Below are positions 1-7,045 of a stretch of DNA of 10,189 nt, in pieces (position 1 is the first letter of the stretch; every line of letters starts with the position of its first letter). The notes under the pieces were generated by a model that saw only the letters and a program-made list of their open reading frames with translations, was not told where the DNA came from and ran no database searches. The position numbers were made by a program, and so were the translations under genes. The stretch comes from Entrophospora sp. SA101 (Eukaryota; Glomeromycota; Glomeromycetes; Entrophosporales; Entrophosporaceae), in the NCBI GenBank assembly GCA_958430865.1, contig CAUDNR010001607.1:1-10189 (forward strand). Reading direction: 5' to 3'.

Positions 1-278
1 AAGAATTAGCCCAAAAATTAGAAATGTTAAGAAAGAATGATCAGAGATTTGAGGATGAAGCAAAAGAAAGAGAAGAACTAAAAATACAACTATATTTAGA
101 AAGAAAACCCTTGCCTGCTCTACCTAAAGAAGAAAATAATACTTTAACTAAGCAAAACACTTTCAAGCAATTAAAAACAAAGACAAGAGTCAAGGTTCAG
201 CAGTTGCAGAAATTAATCAAAAGAAAGAAGTTTCACAGTCAAGCACTTGTTACTAAAATAGAAGTTCCAGTTAAGTAA
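1..278 (+). CDS. C-terminal part of a coiled-coil protein (5' end outside window)
   Basis: The frame is open from the left edge (first full codon at position 3) to a TAA at 276-278, so this is the C-terminal ~91 codons of a longer gene. An ATG at 24 exists, but the frame continues upstream without a stop, so it is probably internal. The product is very charged. An E/K/L-rich helical stretch (EDEAKEREELKIQL) suggests a coiled coil. It is followed by a short proline-rich linker (KPLPALPKEE) and a basic Lys/Gln-rich tail. No catalytic motif, membrane segment or cysteine is visible. The stop is only 2 bp before the ATG of the next plus-strand gene, which suggests a bacterial-style operon. No in-frame TGA occurs in this part, so the genetic code cannot be judged from it alone. 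I do not recognise the family. Confidence 0.6.
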   Translation, partial: ELAQKLEMLRKNDQRFEDEAKEREELKIQLYLERKPLPALPKEENNTLTKQNTFKQLKTKTRVKVQQLQKLIKRKKFHSQALVTKIEVPVK

Positions 279-280
279 CC

Positions 281-895
281 ATGAGAGAACTACTCTACAC
301 AATCTTAGAGTTAGAAGGATGACATAGCAGTAATTCTACTTGTGTTTTTTGCCCTGGTTTGAAAAAAGCAGTTTGTCAAATCAGAACACGAAGCAAAGCA
401 ACTGGTGAAATGGTTGAAAGTGATAAGGCTTGTGAAAATTGCAAAGAGAAATTTGAAAATGATGAGTTGCCTAAATGTAGTTGTGGAAGGCTAAAGTCTA
501 GATACACTTGTGATTGTAAAGAAAATGAAAATAAAAAAGAACTTCCTCTTTTACCTCACCAAAATGGGGGAATGGCACTTTTTTATGAAACACAGATAAA
601 TGGTTTGAGGGAAGAAAAAAATCAACTAACTGAGGAAGTAGAAACTCATTTAGAGGCTTTGGAAGTGGCTGAAGATTGGCATAAAAGACAAAAACAAGAG
701 TTATTGGATAGAATTAAGCATTTAGAAGAGGAAAATAAGCAACTAAAAGAGTTAACTCCCCAAGAATTAATAAAAGAAATCAATGATTTAAAATTTCAAT
801 TAACCCAATTACAACAGCAAAATGGTCAATTAGTTGCTCAAATTGAAGTTAAACAAACTAAAAAATGACCTTGATTGAAAATAAAAGGTAATTAA
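281..895 (+). CDS. Cys-rich, coiled-coil protein readable only with TGA = Trp
   Basis: With TGA read as Trp this is a 204-residue frame from ATG 281 to TAA 893-895. TGA codons occur at residue 14 (320-322) and residues 196 and 198 (866-868, 872-874). In the standard code only a 169-codon piece with no good ATG remains. The N-terminal third carries cysteine pairs: C21-x2-C24, C51-x2-C54, C66-x-C68 and C77-x-C79, which look like one or two zinc-binding modules. A linker (KKELPLLPHQNGG) leads to a long heptad-like coiled coil, roughly residues 100-195, rich in L/E/K/Q. TGG is also used once (residue sequence EDWHKRQ). The start is supported by the upstream TAA only 2 bp away, although no Shine-Dalgarno sequence is visible. 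The role is unknown; a DNA- or protein-binding scaffold is possible. The alternative end is TGA at 866, if the standard code applied. Confidence 0.65.
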
Positions 896-934
896 AAATT
901 AACAAAGTTGAAAAAAAAATAATAATTTGTTTAG

Positions 935-1183
935 TTATTCTGCCAGTTTTCTTTTTTTTCTTGATTCTTTGCTAGAATTCTCTAATACTCTTTTGAAAAC
1001 TCTTTCCTCTTGGTAAATTTCATAGGTAATTTTTTCTTTGTCTAAATATATTTGCAAAGATTTGGTATCTGCTAATTTAAAAATATAAGGAGCAATTTTT
1101 TCACCTTGTTCCTTTTTTAGAATACTTCTAATGGTGCTGTAATTCTTGGGTTCCATAGTAGATCTGATGTAAATGAGTTTCAT
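935..1183 (-). CDS. Small basic hypothetical protein (82 aa)
   Basis: The frame is intact from ATG 1183 to TAA at 935-937, encoding 82 residues. An in-frame TAG upstream at 1208-1210 supports this start. The product has a mixed N-terminal half (start MKLIYIRSTMEPKNYSTI) and a strongly basic C-terminus (SSKESRKKRKLAE) that could bind nucleic acid. There is no Trp and no cysteine, so it does not inform the genetic code. It lies 68 bp downstream of the integrase-like gene on the same strand, separated by a short inverted repeat. It converges on the Cys-rich coiled-coil gene with 39 bp between stop codons. I do not recognise a family. Its place in a compact gene cluster makes it a likely real gene, but chance cannot be ruled out at this length. 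Confidence 0.45.
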   Translation of the reverse strand: MKLIYIRSTMEPKNYSTIRSILKKEQGEKIAPYIFKLADTKSLQIYLDKEKITYEIYQEERVFKRVLENSSKESRKKRKLAE

Positions 1184-1195
1184 ATTAACTATTTT

Positions 1196-1214
1196 TATAT
1201 AGTAGTACTATATA
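1196..1214. promoter_or_regulatory. 19-bp perfect inverted repeat upstream of the small minus-strand gene
   Basis: TATATAGTA, G, TACTATATA: two perfect 9-bp arms around a single base. It lies 13 bp upstream of the ATG at 1183 and 37 bp after the stop of the integrase-like gene. The position suits an operator or an AT-rich promoter element for the 935-1183 gene, but this is inference. Confidence 0.3.
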
Positions 1215-1251
1215 TCACTTGAGAAACAGGAAAGGTAACAAAAACGGGACA

Positions 1252-2166
1252 TTATAAAATTGTTAATTGCATTACATTTGAATAATTTTGATCAACTAAT
1301 TTTCTTTGTTCTTCTGCTAATTTGGTATTTTTATTATAGTAATTTCTCTCTAATTTGGCTTTGGACAGATGTTCTTTAAATCTTTTAAGTAAATCTTTAG
1401 CTTCTTCCTCTTGGCGAGCATTGTAATGTAAACTATCTCTAAAATGTTGGCAAGTATCACACAAATCAGTCCTTGGACTCATAATTTGAATCTCTGGTGC
1501 CAATTGATGTCATAATTTTCTGAATGCATCATATTTCAATGATTTCAAATTACTATCTTCTTCTAGACCAGCCAGAAAATCTCTGTGGACTGATTTATAA
1601 CTCATTTCAGCTGGTAAGAATACAATTGTTTGGGTTATTCTATTGATACTTCTTCCTGGACTTGGTAATCCATGGACTTCTGCATAATTTTCTAGAAAAT
1701 TCTTTACTACTTCTGCAACATTTTTATCAATCACCATTTTAGTTTTCCATTGAGGCATCCTTTTAATATTACCATGAACTCTTGCTAGAAGACCATTGTT
1801 TATTAGATGATTTCTAATATTTTCAAAATAAGTCCTACCAATTCCTAACATGTTGAGATAAGTTTCTTGACAAAGGAGTGTATTGTGATCTCAATGATAG
1901 AAAGTTCTTTTATTAGATCTGGTTTTCTTTTTAAGGCGTCTGCTGGTACTTGTTGATCCACCATCCATTACTTTGATCTGGGCCATTAAAAATATGTCTT
2001 GTTCTGGTTTAGTGAGAGCTTGAAAAGATTCCCTTAATTCTGCAAATTGTTCCTTGGGAATTCTTGAAGAACAACCACAATCACAACCTTTTTCTAAAAA
2101 ATCAATTGCTTTTTGATATTCATTAGAACCATTATGTTTGTTAATTTGGTTATTATTACTTTTCAT
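1252..2166 (-). CDS. Integrase/transposase-like protein, N-terminal region, readable with TGA = Trp
   Basis: One 304-codon frame runs from ATG 2166 to TAA 1252-1254, interrupted only by TGA at residue 92 (1891-1893) and residue 219 (1510-1512). The order of elements matches an integrase-core family known to me from cnidarians, fish and glomeromycete fungi. These are: an N-terminal Cys cluster (GCDCGCS, residues 27-33); a segment ending LTKPEQDIFLMAQI; a basic stretch; FYH-W-DHNTLLCQETYLNMLGI (residues 89-109), a putative helix-turn-helix; LARVHGNIKRMP; and RKL-W-HQLAP followed by MSPRTDLCDTCQ with C236-x2-C239. The Trp encoded by TGA 219 is a conserved position in that family as I recall it. 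TGG is used at MPQWKTK. A coiled-coil tail ends the protein before any DDE catalytic core, so it is a truncated or regulatory form and cannot catalyse transposition by itself. Whether it is still expressed is unknown. Confidence 0.7.
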
Positions 2167-2203
2167 ATACCTATAACCCTATATATTATTTTATGTTCAC
2201 TTT

Positions 2204-2308
2204 GTAGGTTTTAAAATTGAAGAGATTCTGAAATTGGTGCAGAAAGAATTAAATTTTGGTGGATCTGCAAATAAATATCAGAAATACTTTCAAATGTATA
2301 TTCAATAA
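2204..2308 (+). pseudogene. Possible fungal exon fragment after an acceptor-like site
   Basis: A pyrimidine-rich stretch ending TTTGTAG (2201-2207) resembles a 3' splice site. The following frame reads VGFKIEEILKLVQKELNFGG and on to a TAA at 2306-2308. The composition is protein-like, but I do not recognise the family, and no upstream exon is present because the code-4 block lies there. It could be the remnant of a host gene cut by insertion of that block, or a chance open frame. Confidence 0.25.
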
Positions 2309-2755
2309 TTGATATAAAAGACCATAAGAAATAATTAAAAATGAAAAATGGATAAAATAAAATTGTGGAAATTATTATTGACCATACTAAAAATAAATAA
2401 GAGAATTATTGTTATTTCTAAAAAACAATTGAAGAAAATTGTTGTTTTGTGTTAATTATACTAAAACAGTGAAACTGATTTTTTTTATTTTTTTGGTCTA
2501 ATAAACAAAATGCCATTTAATTTGACATCCATTTGTGTAATTGACTCAATCATTAACATTAAAGGAACAGACAAGTTTATTATTGATATCAGGAAAGTTT
2601 TCCCAATGTAATATTTACAATAAACAAACTTGATAACATCTAAAAAATTTTTTGGACACAACATTAGTTGCAACGTAATTTTTATTAAGTAAAAAATAAA
2701 AAATGTTACTGCCACCATTTATGGCCCATACTTTACAAAGAAAGTGGCACATATG
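2309..2755. other. AT-rich non-coding stretch
   Basis: No recognisable gene is seen. Homopolymer runs and A/T tracts dominate. A 77-codon minus-strand frame at 2485-2718 is hydrophobic and matches nothing I know. A small hairpin (AACAATT...AATTGTT) occurs around 2425-2447. Confidence 0.4.
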
Positions 2756-2843
2756 ACCAACCTGGTATTGATTCCCAAAACCTAGGCCTACTGAAAGTAT
2801 TAAGATTTAACACCTTGGTTTAATGGGAGGTTAATACCTGGTT
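2756..2843. repeat. Short foldback element (MITE-like), 88 bp
   Basis: The left arm at 2756-2777 (ACCAACCTGGTATTGATTCC then CA) pairs imperfectly with the right arm at 2824-2843, TGGGAGGTTAATACCTGGTT. The loop of about 46 bp contains the palindromic CCTAGG. The right end abuts, by 2 bp, the TAA of the retroelement-associated ORF on the minus strand. Confidence 0.45.
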
Positions 2844-3659
2844 AACTCCTGGTATAATAATTCAACCAAGTATCTCCATAGTTTAGTGAATATGTTGTAC
2901 CTTTTAAACCTCTGTGTTCATTTTCTATATTAGTTGATCTAGGGGTAATTGATGATCTGTTTCTATTTGTACATTTTGCCTTTTTTATTTTATTATTAAT
3001 ACCCAATGTTTTTTCTTGTATAATCATGGCCTCACATCGGGGGTACCATATGTGTTTCATTATTTCTCTATAAATTTTATTAATAAAAAAGGTAATAATT
3101 TTGTTGGTTATTGGTTTGTTTTTAACTACACTATTGATTTTTTCAGAGAGAAATTTGGGTACAATTCCCTTAATTATGTCTATGAAAGTCAGTTCAGTCT
3201 TTCCTTACAAATATTATTGGTCCAAATTGAGACATGATCTAAATCATGATATTTGAAATTTTGTTTGGTATTCTGTTTAATTAAAACTAAAGGTTTTTTC
3301 TTGGAATTTAAAATTATGTGGGCACTCTTGGATCGGTTTTGAGGACAGGTCCAGATGTGCTCAAAGGTTTCTTGTTGATTATTGCATGTTGGGCGCTTCC
3401 AATTAATGTAGAGGTCTGGTCTATGTTTCTTCATATGTTCAATTGTGGGTAACTCTTCCAAAAATAATTTAATTTTGTGTGCTTTAATTTTAGATGCTAT
3501 AAATGAAGTTTCCTGTTGTTTATCTTCATTGTTTAGTACAAAAAAGGTTGAAGTCCAATCGATGCCTTTGTGTTTTTGATATTTTGTATTTCTGTTTAAG
3601 TTTAAAAATTTTTCAAAACCTTTTTCTCTTGATAATTGTGTTATGAATAGGGTTTGTAT
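2842..3659 (-). pseudogene. Decayed C-terminal region of a Rhizophagus-type retroelement-associated protein
   Basis: Two minus-strand frames join into one protein of about 270 codons. The upstream part (3659 to about 3200) contains FEKFLNLNRN, IDWTSTFF, KLFLEELPTIEHMKKHRPDL and a zinc-knuckle-like TCNNQQETFEHIWTCP. The downstream part (about 3205 to TAA 2842) contains ELTFIDIIKGIVPKFL, NKIYREIMKHIWYPRCEA and GDTWLNYY. The pattern LPT...RRPDLY...W-x-C-x2-C...ETxxHxxxxCP followed by IWxPRCEA is familiar to me from C-termini of reverse-transcriptase/RNase H-associated proteins abundant in Rhizophagus. A 1-nt frameshift near 3190-3212 separates the halves, and the first Cys of the usual CPxC motif appears replaced (RPTC). 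The 5' side is interrupted by the MITE at 3647-3803. With these lesions it is probably non-functional. Confidence 0.55.
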
Positions 3660-3803
3660 TCATGAATATCATAAGGGGGTCACACAGGGTCACACACTAT
3701 TAAAATCAAGTGATCAACTCATGTTTTAAGGGATTTTTTGCTATTTTTAATAGTGTGTAACCCCCTTAATGATATTCATGATATTCATGAATAAAAACCC
3801 TAT
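3647..3803. repeat. 157-bp MITE with ~59-bp imperfect terminal inverted repeats
   Basis: The left arm at 3647-3705 starts ATAGGGTTTGTATTCATGAA and ends CACACACTATTAAAA. The right arm at 3745-3803 is its inverse. Each arm has its own small tandem duplication: GGGTCACACA twice at 3677-3696 on the left, and GATATTCAT twice at 3771-3788 on the right. The loop is about 39 bp with no coding capacity. It sits at the 5' end of the retroelement-associated ORF. A clear target-site duplication is not visible. Confidence 0.7.
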
Positions 3804-4048
3804 ATTGTAAAATCAAATCACGAATCCCGAATATACTATCATTTCTAAATTTAGAAATGATCATAGTGGACAAATTCCTCGCGAGCATAATAAGTACATG
3901 TTTTAAAAAAGAATAGAACCCTACAACAAATAATTACATTAAAAGTAGAAACCTATTTTACCAACTAATGAGGCTATTTTTTTAAAAGGTAGGACAGAAA
4001 GTGATTTCTATACTTTTAAAATTTGTGCAAAATTTAGGGGGTTTTTAA
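3804..4048. other. Spacer with 24-bp palindrome; possible continuation of the retroelement ORF
   Basis: No intact gene is seen. On the minus strand a frame near 3900-3804 reads HVLIMLARNLSTMIISKFRN. It could be the part of the retroelement ORF displaced by the MITE, but this is weak. The perfect palindrome at 3838-3861 lies inside it. Confidence 0.3.
3838..3861. repeat. 24-bp perfect palindrome
   Basis: ATCATTTCTAAA is followed directly by its exact inverse complement TTTAGAAATGAT. With a 3-nt bulge on the right side the symmetry extends to ACTAT...ATAGT (3835-3867). Confidence 0.7.
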
Positions 4049-4552
4049 GACCGAGCCAACTATACCAGGTTTAATATTGAAAACATGACTCCTACTGTGA
4101 AGTTCGGAGGTGGAGGCTTGATGATGCGGGGTTGTTTTTCAGGAAAGGGTTGATAAAAGTGGATGGTAAATTAAATAGCTTAGGCTATATACAAATACTA
4201 GAAAACCATTGAAAAAGACTTTAATAAGAGGGGTATTTGTATCAAGATGACAATGCCCCAATACATACTGCGAAAGTTGTAAAAAATTGGTTTTTAACAA
4301 ATAAAATTAATGTTTTGTCTAATTAGCCAAGTCAGTCCCCCGACTTGAATCCGATTGAACATTTATGGTCAGAGTTGGAAAGAAGAATTAGAAGGCGTCC
4401 AAAAAATATGAAAAATATTAATGAGTTGGAATTCGCATTACAAGAAGAATGGAGTAAAATTCTAATGGATGTCCTATTGAAACTGATAGAAAGTATGCCA
4501 AGGAGAATAGAAGCTATTATTAAAAATAATGGGTGGCCAACCAAATATTGAT
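4049..4552 (+). pseudogene. Tc1/mariner-like transposase, decayed C-terminal half
   Basis: Tc1-family landmarks are visible in order: MTPTVKFGGGGLMMRGCFS (4085-4141), VDGKLNSLGYIQILENH (4159-4209), YQDDNAPIHTAKVV (4240-4281), then SQSPDLNPIEHLWSELERRI (4333-4392) and a C-terminal end GWPTKY before TGA. These give the second catalytic Asp (codon 4249-4251) and the final Glu (4357-4359), with 35 codons between them. The first Asp lies in the missing N-terminal half. The frame is shifted between 4147 and 4159. Stops occur at 4210, 4222 and 4225, and a TAG sits at 4324 where relatives have Trp before Pro. It is therefore a dead transposase. The 3' terminal repeat follows at 4767-4796; no matching 5' repeat was found. 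Confidence 0.85.
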
Positions 4553-5267
4553 TTTATGTATATTCCTTTAAAATTTTAGACATGATTATTATGTGAGTTC
4601 TTGAGCAATTTTTTTTTTTTGTTGATGTAAATAAAATCGTTTTTGATGATCATTTTTTTTTTTTTAGAAATGTTAGAGAAATGAAATTTGCATATAGATT
4701 AACAAGGATCTAGGTTACAAAACGACATTATTTTTTTGTATATTAATATGTGTAATTATTTGTTTTAGGGTGTGCGTGACTTTTGTCCAAGTAGTGTATT
4801 AATATAATAATGAAATAAAAACACACTTGAGCTGATTTTAGTGTCCGAGTTTGAAACACACATGGGCTGGTCAGTATTGGTATGTATAACGACCTTTACA
4901 TAGTACATAGATAGTTACAGGTTCTAAAAATAATAAAAATGGAAAAAAAATCCTTTATTGTTGAATTAATAGCATCGAGATAAATCAATCACTATTTTTT
5001 AAAGGCTTATTATATCAAATTCTTTATCTGATAGAGAAAAATTTAAATTGAATAAATTATTTAACTATTAAAAAAAACCCATCAATGTAAAAAATATACG
5101 AGAGAATTGTTTGTTATACGATATTACTATTCAATGAATTATGTGTCGTGTTTCCAAACATACTAATATAATTTCCTGCAAAAGGAAATAATATTGATTG
5201 TAATAAATAAACGGATTAGTGTTTTTCTCAAACACAAAAAAAAAACATTTTCTCCAAACATTTTATA
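4553..5267. other. Transposon 3' flank and kinase upstream region
   Basis: 4553-4766 is the 3' non-coding part of the Tc1-like element, with two poly-T runs flanking GATGTAAATAAAATCGTTTT. From 4799 to 5267 comes host DNA upstream of the kinase: AT-rich, with no gene seen. A-rich tracts just before the ATG (5236-5267) are compatible with a fungal core promoter or 5' UTR, but no specific element can be assigned. Confidence 0.5.
4767..4796. repeat. 3' terminal inverted repeat of the Tc1-like element
   Basis: Read on the minus strand from 4796 it starts CACTACTTGGACAAAAGTCA and continues CGCACACCCTA. This resembles Tc1-family ends (CACT...GGACAAAAGT...CACACC). It is followed by TA at 4797-4798, the expected target dinucleotide. 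The mate at the 5' end is absent, so the element is 5'-truncated. Confidence 0.65.
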
Positions 5268-5870
5268 ATGTCACGTACCAACTTCTTAACATCAGAAAGT
5301 GAGGAACTTGTATTTAAAATTTATAATGAAATATATAATAATGCTATGGTTAATTCTTCCAGAAGAAGTAGAAAAGATTATTTTTTTTCATTAGTCAAAA
5401 ATAACAAGGTGCTTTCCGAAAATGAAAAAGAATTTTGTAAAGAAAGGTATATTTATAAGTTTGAATTAAGGAATGCAAGAGATAAATACGGTGAACCAAA
5501 AGAATGTAACAAGTGTAAATCAACAAGATACTCTGATAGGTTCTGTGAAGCTTGCATTAGTTTACAACTACAGAGTCTTTTCACCACTTGGACATCTGGA
5601 AATAACATCATCAATGATTTTATTCAACAATGTCAAATGAAATCATCCCTGCCATACTATATTTTAGAATGGGTACCTTATGAACAATTTGATGATGTAA
5701 CAAAGTTAACTGAAGGTGGATTTAGTTCAATTTTTACTGCTATATGGACAAGAGGAAGAATAATTGATTATGATGAAAATAAAAAGGAATTTAGTTATTT
5801 TTGAAGGCAAAAAATAGTATTAAAAAGTTTAAATAATTCAAGTAATCCAGAAAATGGCTTTTTTGATGAG

Positions 5871-5941
5871 GTTGGTAGTTGTCATTTAAAACAAAATAAA
5901 TACTTATTATATAATATTAATTGATTTTATATTTATTTCAG
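5871..5941 (+). other. Predicted 71-bp kinase intron
   Basis: It begins GTTGGT after GAG and ends TTTATTTCAG before GCA. Splicing keeps the kinase frame (FFDE to AMNYF). Unspliced, the frame meets TGA in the intron. An alternative donor GTAGTT at 5876 does not preserve the frame with this acceptor. A branch-like TTAATTGA (5918-5925) lies 16 bp before the acceptor. Confidence 0.65.
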
Positions 5942-6577
5942 GCAATGAATTATTTTAAAATTAAATCAGGGATGATTGTTGAATGTTATGGTATAACTAA
6001 ATTCCCAAATAGTGGAAATCATGCAATTGTTTTAAATTATTTACCAGAGGGAAACTTAAGGGATTATTTGCAGAAAAATCATTTAAATTTAACATTAAAA
6101 GACAGGATTACAATCTTTTATTATTTATGTAATGCATTAAATTTGATACATGAAGAAGATTTAACCCATTGTGATTTACATAGTGGTAATATACTTGTGG
6201 CAGGAGGTAATTGTTATATTACAGATTTAGGATTATGTGGCCAGTTGACGAAAAATCATCAGATAAAGTCTATGGAATTGTATCATATGTTGCACCTGAG
6301 CTACTTAGAGGCAAAAAGAACACAAAAGAATCTGATATTTATAGTGTTGGGATGTTAATGTGGGAAATATTTGCTGGTCATCCACCATTTGACAATAGAG
6401 CTCACAATCACCGTTTAATTTTTGATATATGTGAAGAAGGTTTACGACCACCAATATTACCAGGCATGCCTGATGATTATGTACAAATGATGCAAAAGTG
6501 TTGGGATGTGAATCCATCGAAAAGACCAACTAGTTATTATCTTTATTTGTTTGCTAGAGATAAACAAAGTGAAGTTT

Positions 6578-6673
6578 TCAATAATGATAATGATAATAAT
6601 AGTGTTGGAGGTAGTATCAGTAGTAGTACTAGTAATGATAATCATAATATTATTATTAGTAGTAGTAGTGATT
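6578..6673. repeat. Trinucleotide-rich low-complexity tract in the kinase tail
   Basis: Runs of AAT/GAT/AGT triplets encode Asn, Asp and Ser stretches such as NNDNDNN and SSSSDS. Such tracts change length easily and are common in C-terminal tails of this kinase type. Confidence 0.7.
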
Positions 6674-6885
6674 CACAACAAGTACGCAAGTCACATCCAG
6701 ATGCATATTATATAAGTAGAATCTTAGATGAAGAAATTTCTAAATCAAAAAGCTTAAAAAGTAATGGTTTATTAAATAATGTTGATTTTAACAAAGGTGA
6801 ATAAAAATTTCATTATCAATTAATTGGAAATTACTATTCATTAACAATATTTTTATTCACATTTTTAATTACTTTATAAACATTA

Positions 6886-7020
6886 GATTCTAGTAATAAT
6901 GCTACTATTAGTGGTGGTAGTGTTTTGCAACAAGCATACAAATTACATTCAGATTCATATCATACTTCTTTAGATAATCTTGATATTAATTCTCATATCT
7001 TAAATGTTGAAGATGAATAA
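6886..7020 (+). pseudogene. Second C-terminal kinase tail (alternative last exon or duplicate)
   Basis: After an acceptor-like ACATTAG at 6879-6885 a frame encodes DSSNNATISGGSVLQQAYKL, then HSDSYHTSLDNLDINSHI and a TAA at 7018-7020. It parallels the main tail (SSSSDSQQVRKSHPDAYYIS). The bases after both stops are also alike: GAATAAAAATTTCATTA...TTGGAAATTA after the first and GAATAAAATTTCATTGGAAATTA after the second. This points to a duplicated 3' end. It may be an alternative terminal exon or the remnant of a collapsed neighbouring kinase copy. No kinase domain accompanies it. Confidence 0.5.
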
Positions 7021-7045
7021 AATTTCATTGGAAATTAATAATAAA

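Larger units (their letters stand above)
5268..6804 (+). pseudogene. Protein kinase of the expanded Rhizophagus type, broken by a TGA and a frameshift
   Basis: Domains in order: an N-terminal region with a zinc module C80-x2-C83...C93-x2-C96 (ECNKCKSTRYSDRFCEAC); a Gly-rich loop LTEGGFSSIFTAIW (residues 147-160); the ATP-anchoring Lys in KIVLKSL (about residue 186); catalytic loop HCDLHSGNI (6167-6193); metal-binding DLG (6224-6232); SYVAPELL; SDIYSVGMLMWEI; and KCWDVNPSKRPT. These cover a complete Ser/Thr- or Tyr-like kinase fold. One intron (5871-5941) joins FFDE to AMNYFKIKS. Two lesions break it. TGA at 5802-5804 lies between EFSYF and RQKIVLK, where relatives have Gly as I recall. One nucleotide is missing at 6239-6241 after ITDLGLCG, after which PVDEKSSDKVYG continues in another frame. 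The C-terminal tail is low-complexity N/D/S. The start ATG 5268 is the first in frame and begins the typical N-terminus. Sequencing error is an alternative for either lesion. Confidence 0.85.

Noticed and set aside
1..2170. Mitochondrial origin of the TGA = Trp block
   Set aside because: Fungal mitochondria also use code 4, but none of the four genes is a mitochondrial gene and the integrase-like family is not one I associate with mitochondrial DNA. Not fully excluded.
2485..2718. 77-codon minus-strand open frame
   Set aside because: Hydrophobic, AT-driven composition, no motif, and no supporting context; likely a chance frame.
3016..3237. Plus-strand frame of 73 codons
   Set aside because: Antisense to the retroelement-associated ORF, which reads better on the minus strand.
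4332..4544. Minus-strand open frame opposite the transposase
   Set aside because: It is the antisense shadow of the recognised Tc1-like C-terminus.
5802..5804. TGA in the kinase read as Trp or selenocysteine
   Set aside because: The surrounding kinase is fungal nuclear in style, relatives have Gly here as far as I know, no recoding structure is evident, and a frameshift lies further on. A nonsense mutation or error is simpler.
6305..6645. Two minus-strand open frames over the kinase C-terminal half
   Set aside because: Antisense shadows of the kinase domain and of its trinucleotide tract.
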